Source: Planococcus sp. MB-3u-03 (GTDB lineage Bacteria > Bacillota > Bacilli > Bacillales_A > Planococcaceae). From it: 64,000 nt of DNA. Position numbers and translations under genes: made by a program. The stretch is taken from contig NZ_CP025135.1 of NCBI RefSeq assembly GCF_002833405.1, positions 1,655,501-1,719,500 on the forward strand. Reading direction: 5' to 3'. The notes below the pieces were generated by a model, which was not told the origin of the DNA, ran no database searches, and saw nothing but the letters and a program-made list of their open reading frames with translations. Position 1 is the stretch's first letter, and each line of letters begins with the position of its first letter. Of the stretch, positions 61,432 to 64,000 are shown piece by piece.

Positions 61432-63854
61432 CACAAACCGAACGTTTCCAAGATCTGCCCTTAGAAGAAGTCATCGGCGATCGGTTTGGCCGCTATAGTA
61501 AATACATCATTCAGGACCGCGCGCTGCCGGATGCCCGCGACGGGCTCAAACCGGTACAGCGCCGCATCCTCTATGCCATGCACCACGAAGGTAATACCAA
61601 CGACAAAGCGTTCCGGAAATCCGCCAAGACGGTCGGGAACGTCATCGGCAACTATCATCCGCACGGCGATAGCTCCGTTTACGAAGCGATGGTGCGGCTC
61701 AGCCAGGACTGGAAAATCCGCCACATGCTCGTGGAAATGCACGGCAACAACGGCTCGATGGACGGGGATTCCCCGGCCGCGATGCGTTACACGGAAGCCC
61801 GGCTTTCCGCGATTTCCGGCGAATTGTTAAGAGACATCGAAAAACGCACCGTCGAATTCATCCCGAACTTCGACGATGTGGACGTCGAACCGACCGTCCT
61901 CCCGGCGCGTTTCCCGAACTTGCTCGTCAACGGCTCGACTGGGATCTCTGCTGGGTATGCAACCGACATCCCGCCGCATGCGCTGCACGAAGCACTCGAT
62001 GCTGTCCTCATGCGCATCGACAAGCCGGATGCGACAATCGATGAATTGATGACCGTCATCAAAGGCCCGGATTTCCCGACCGGCGGCATCATCCAAGGCG
62101 TCGAAGGCATCAAAAAAGCCTATGAAACGGGACGCGGCAAAATCGTCGTCCGTTCGAAAGCGGCCATTGAACCGCTCAAGGGCGGCAAAGAACAGATCGT
62201 CATTACGGAAATCCCGTTCGAGGTGAACAAAGCGAGCCTTATCAAGAAAATTGATGACCACCGCTTCGACCGCAAACTCGACGGCATTTCCGAAGTGCGC
62301 GATGAATCCGACCGCACGGGTCTTCGCATCGTCATCGAATTGAAAAAAGAAGTGCAGGCAGCCGGCATCTTGAACTATTTGTACAAAAACACCGACCTGC
62401 AAATCAGCTATAACTTCAATATGGTGGCAATCCATCACCGCCGCCCGACGATGATGACCTTGCCGACGATGCTCGATGCCTATATCGAACACCAAAAAGA
62501 AGTCGTGACGAAACGCTCGGAATTCGACCTGCAAAAAGCGAGCGATCGCATGCACATCGTCGAAGGCTTGATCAAAGCGTTATCCATCCTCGATAAAGTG
62601 ATCAAAACGATCCGTGCGTCCAAAGACAAACGCGATGCGAAAAACAATTTGATCGCGAAATTCGAGTTTTCGGAAGCGCAGGCAGAAGCGATTGTCTCCT
62701 TGCAGCTTTATCGACTGACGAATACCGATATCACCGAGCTCGAAAAAGAAGAGGAAAGCTTGCGCAAATTGATTGCAGAGCTGACTGGCATCTTGACGAG
62801 CGCGACAAAATTGAAAAACCTCATCAAAAAGGAATTGCAGGCAATTCGCAAGAAATTTGCCGAGCCGAGACGCTCCGAAATCGAGGAAAAGATCGAAGAA
62901 TTGACCATTACGCGTGAAATCATGATTCCAAGCGAAGAAGTCATCGTCACCGTGACGAAAGAAGGCTACGTCAAACGGACGAGCACCCGCTCCCATGCGG
63001 CCTCGAACGGCAAGGATTTCGCCATGAAAGACAGCGATCATCTATTGTTCGAAGGCAATCTCAATACGCAGCATACCGTCTTGATCTTCACGACCGGTGG
63101 GAATTTCGTGTTCCAGCCCGTCAATGAACTGCCGGACATCAAATGGAAAGACCTCGGCCAGCATTTGTCGAGCATCGTCACATTGGATTCCAACGAATCG
63201 GTGCTCGCGGTATTCCCGTTCGAAGATTTTGAACAGGATGCGACCATTTTGACCGTCTCCAAATTCGGCCAAGTGAAGCGTTCGGCGCTGAAAGACTACC
63301 AGGTGCAGCGCTATTCACGCGCCATCAAGACGATGAACTTGAAAAAAGGCGACGACATGATCTTCGCAGGGCTCGTGACGAACGAAACCGAATTGTTCCT
63401 GGCCACGAAAATGGCGTACGGCGTTCGTTTCCCACTCGAAGAAGTGCCCGTAACAGGGCTGCGGACTGCCGGTGTTAAAGGCTTGAACTTGAAAGAAGGC
63501 GACGAAGCGGTGTCTGCGGTCATGATCGACGCGGAACAGCAGCCAGATCTTGTGCTCGCCACACAGCGCGGAGCCGCCAAAAAGATGAAACTAACGGAAT
63601 TCGAAAGCGGCAGCCGTGCCAAACGCGGCGTCATCATGCTGCGGGAATTGAAATCCAATCCCCACCGTGTGGTTGCTGTCATCGGCACGACAGGAAAAGA
63701 AGAGATTCTGCTCGAAACGGCCAAAGGCTTGCGCATCCCGATTGCGCCAGGCCGCCTGAAAGCGGTCGACCGTTATTCCAACGGGTCGTTTATCATAGAC
63801 GAAGCAACAGACGGCGCCGTCACGGCAGCTTACTTAGTGCCCGTTACTGAATAG
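61428..63854 (+). CDS. parC: DNA topoisomerase IV subunit A
   Basis: 808 aa. The winged-helix and tower domains are intact: [20 protein letters not shown], the quinolone-determining [19 protein letters not shown] (residues ~78-96), and catalytic Tyr in [20 protein letters not shown]. Ser82 and Glu86, equivalent to GrlA Ser80/Glu84, are the sensitive-type residues. The C-terminal beta-pinwheel has the repeats [20 protein letters not shown] and [20 protein letters not shown]. It cuts and rejoins DNA together with ParE. Confidence 0.96.
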   Translation: MTQTERFQDLPLEEVIGDRFGRYSKYIIQDRALPDARDGLKPVQRRILYAMHHEGNTNDKAFRKSAKTVGNVIGNYHPHGDSSVYEAMVRLSQDWKIRHMLVEMHGNNGSMDGDSPAAMRYTEARLSAISGELLRDIEKRTVEFIPNFDDVDVEPTVLPARFPNLLVNGSTGISAGYATDIPPHALHEALDAVLMRIDKPDATIDELMTVIKGPDFPTGGIIQGVEGIKKAYETGRGKIVVRSKAAIEPLKGGKEQIVITEIPFEVNKASLIKKIDDHRFDRKLDGISEVRDESDRTGLRIVIELKKEVQAAGILNYLYKNTDLQISYNFNMVAIHHRRPTMMTLPTMLDAYIEHQKEVVTKRSEFDLQKASDRMHIVEGLIKALSILDKVIKTIRASKDKRDAKNNLIAKFEFSEAQAEAIVSLQLYRLTNTDITELEKEEESLRKLIAELTGILTSATKLKNLIKKELQAIRKKFAEPRRSEIEEKIEELTITREIMIPSEEVIVTVTKEGYVKRTSTRSHAASNGKDFAMKDSDHLLFEGNLNTQHTVLIFTTGGNFVFQPVNELPDIKWKDLGQHLSSIVTLDSNESVLAVFPFEDFEQDATILTVSKFGQVKRSALKDYQVQRYSRAIKTMNLKKGDDMIFAGLVTNETELFLATKMAYGVRFPLEEVPVTGLRTAGVKGLNLKEGDEAVSAVMIDAEQQPDLVLATQRGAAKKMKLTEFESGSRAKRGVIMLRELKSNPHRVVAVIGTTGKEEILLETAKGLRIPIAPGRLKAVDRYSNGSFIIDEATDGAVTAAYLVPVTE

Positions 63855-63858
63855 TTTG

Positions 63859-63896
63859 AAAAGACGTTGAATGAATAAATCATTCAACGTCTTTTT
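63859..63896 (+). terminator. Terminator of parEC
   Basis: AAAAGACGTTGAATGA (63859-63874) pairs perfectly with TCATTCAACGTCTTTT (63880-63895), followed by T. The remaining ~100 bases to the window end show no feature. Confidence 0.93.
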
Positions 63897-64000
63897 GTTA
63901 TATATTCATCTATTCATTGGGAAAATCGCCAGAATGATCACTGAATAGCGTATTGAATACATTCTTTTTGCCAGCATTCAAGCCAATATGAAGCATCAAA

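Noticed and set aside
61827..62555. 242-aa minus-strand frame opposite parC
   Set aside because: Shadow of parC with complementary-codon composition and no start signal.

Overview
The window looks like chromosome of a Planococcus/Planomicrobium-type member of the Bacillales (low- to mid-GC Firmicutes). The evidence is AGGAGG-type ribosome binding sites, Bacillus-like gene order (acnA-yneP-yneQ-yneR-plsY-yneT-parE-parC; ccdA-thioredoxin-ccdC-yneK; namA-proC-yqjP), a TPP riboswitch, a T-box leader and a DUF1659-DUF2922-YvrJ trio. The genus is inferred from overall resemblance, not from a marker gene. No rRNA, tRNA, CRISPR array, intact insertion sequence or prophage was seen.

Layout: 1-8.2 kb is an AT-richer accessory stretch with broken genes (GNAT, MocR regulator, SUKH protein, small membrane proteins) around an intact PQQ-type sugar dehydrogenase lipoprotein. 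8.3-10.5 kb: acetyltransferase, nitroreductase, MarR regulator, quinol monooxygenase. 10.6-13.6 kb: TPP-riboswitch-controlled thiamine-precursor ABC transporter. 13.7-16 kb: YwaF-like protein and cardiolipin synthase. 16.3-21.2 kb: gluconate regulon (RpiR regulator divergent from gnd-gntP-gntK). 21.3-26.2 kb: P-loop protein, APH-like kinase, VOC, Nudix, cupin, and a dihydroorotate dehydrogenase-like domain joined to a membrane domain. 26.3-29.2 kb: VWA lipoprotein, DUF948, DUF2294. 29.4-38.2 kb: a divergent cluster resembling the enterobacterial ydj/ynj loci (two flavin oxidoreductases, CDP-alcohol phosphatidyltransferase, DUF1499, TVP38 and a YnjBCD-type ABC transporter). 38.4-38.7 kb: a small type I toxin-antitoxin locus whose toxin promoter carries a LexA box. 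38.7-42.8 kb: namA, T-box/proC, metallo-hydrolase, lipoprotein. 42.9-45.5 kb: argGH. 45.8-50.9 kb: cytochrome c maturation and CuA assembly genes, small conserved families, mscL, a transglycosylase. 51.2-54 kb: GlsB-like protein, nicotinamidase, degenerate tyrosine recombinase, DinB. 54.2-63.9 kb: acnA through parC, with a second LexA-like box before parE.

Two features cut across the window. About twenty genes, including probable essential or central ones (plsY, acnA, argG), are split by single-base indels, often in homopolymers; this pattern fits residual sequencing error better than gene decay, so frameshifted genes should not be read as dead. A dispersed ~150 bp repeat occurs three times, each time between convergent genes, and at two sites it is flanked by near-duplicate terminator hairpins.

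The most interesting items are the LexA-box type I toxin-antitoxin module (38.4-38.7 kb), the ynj/ydj-like cluster of unknown function (29.4-38.2 kb), the repeat with duplicated terminators, and the dehydrogenase-membrane fusion (24.4-26.2 kb).
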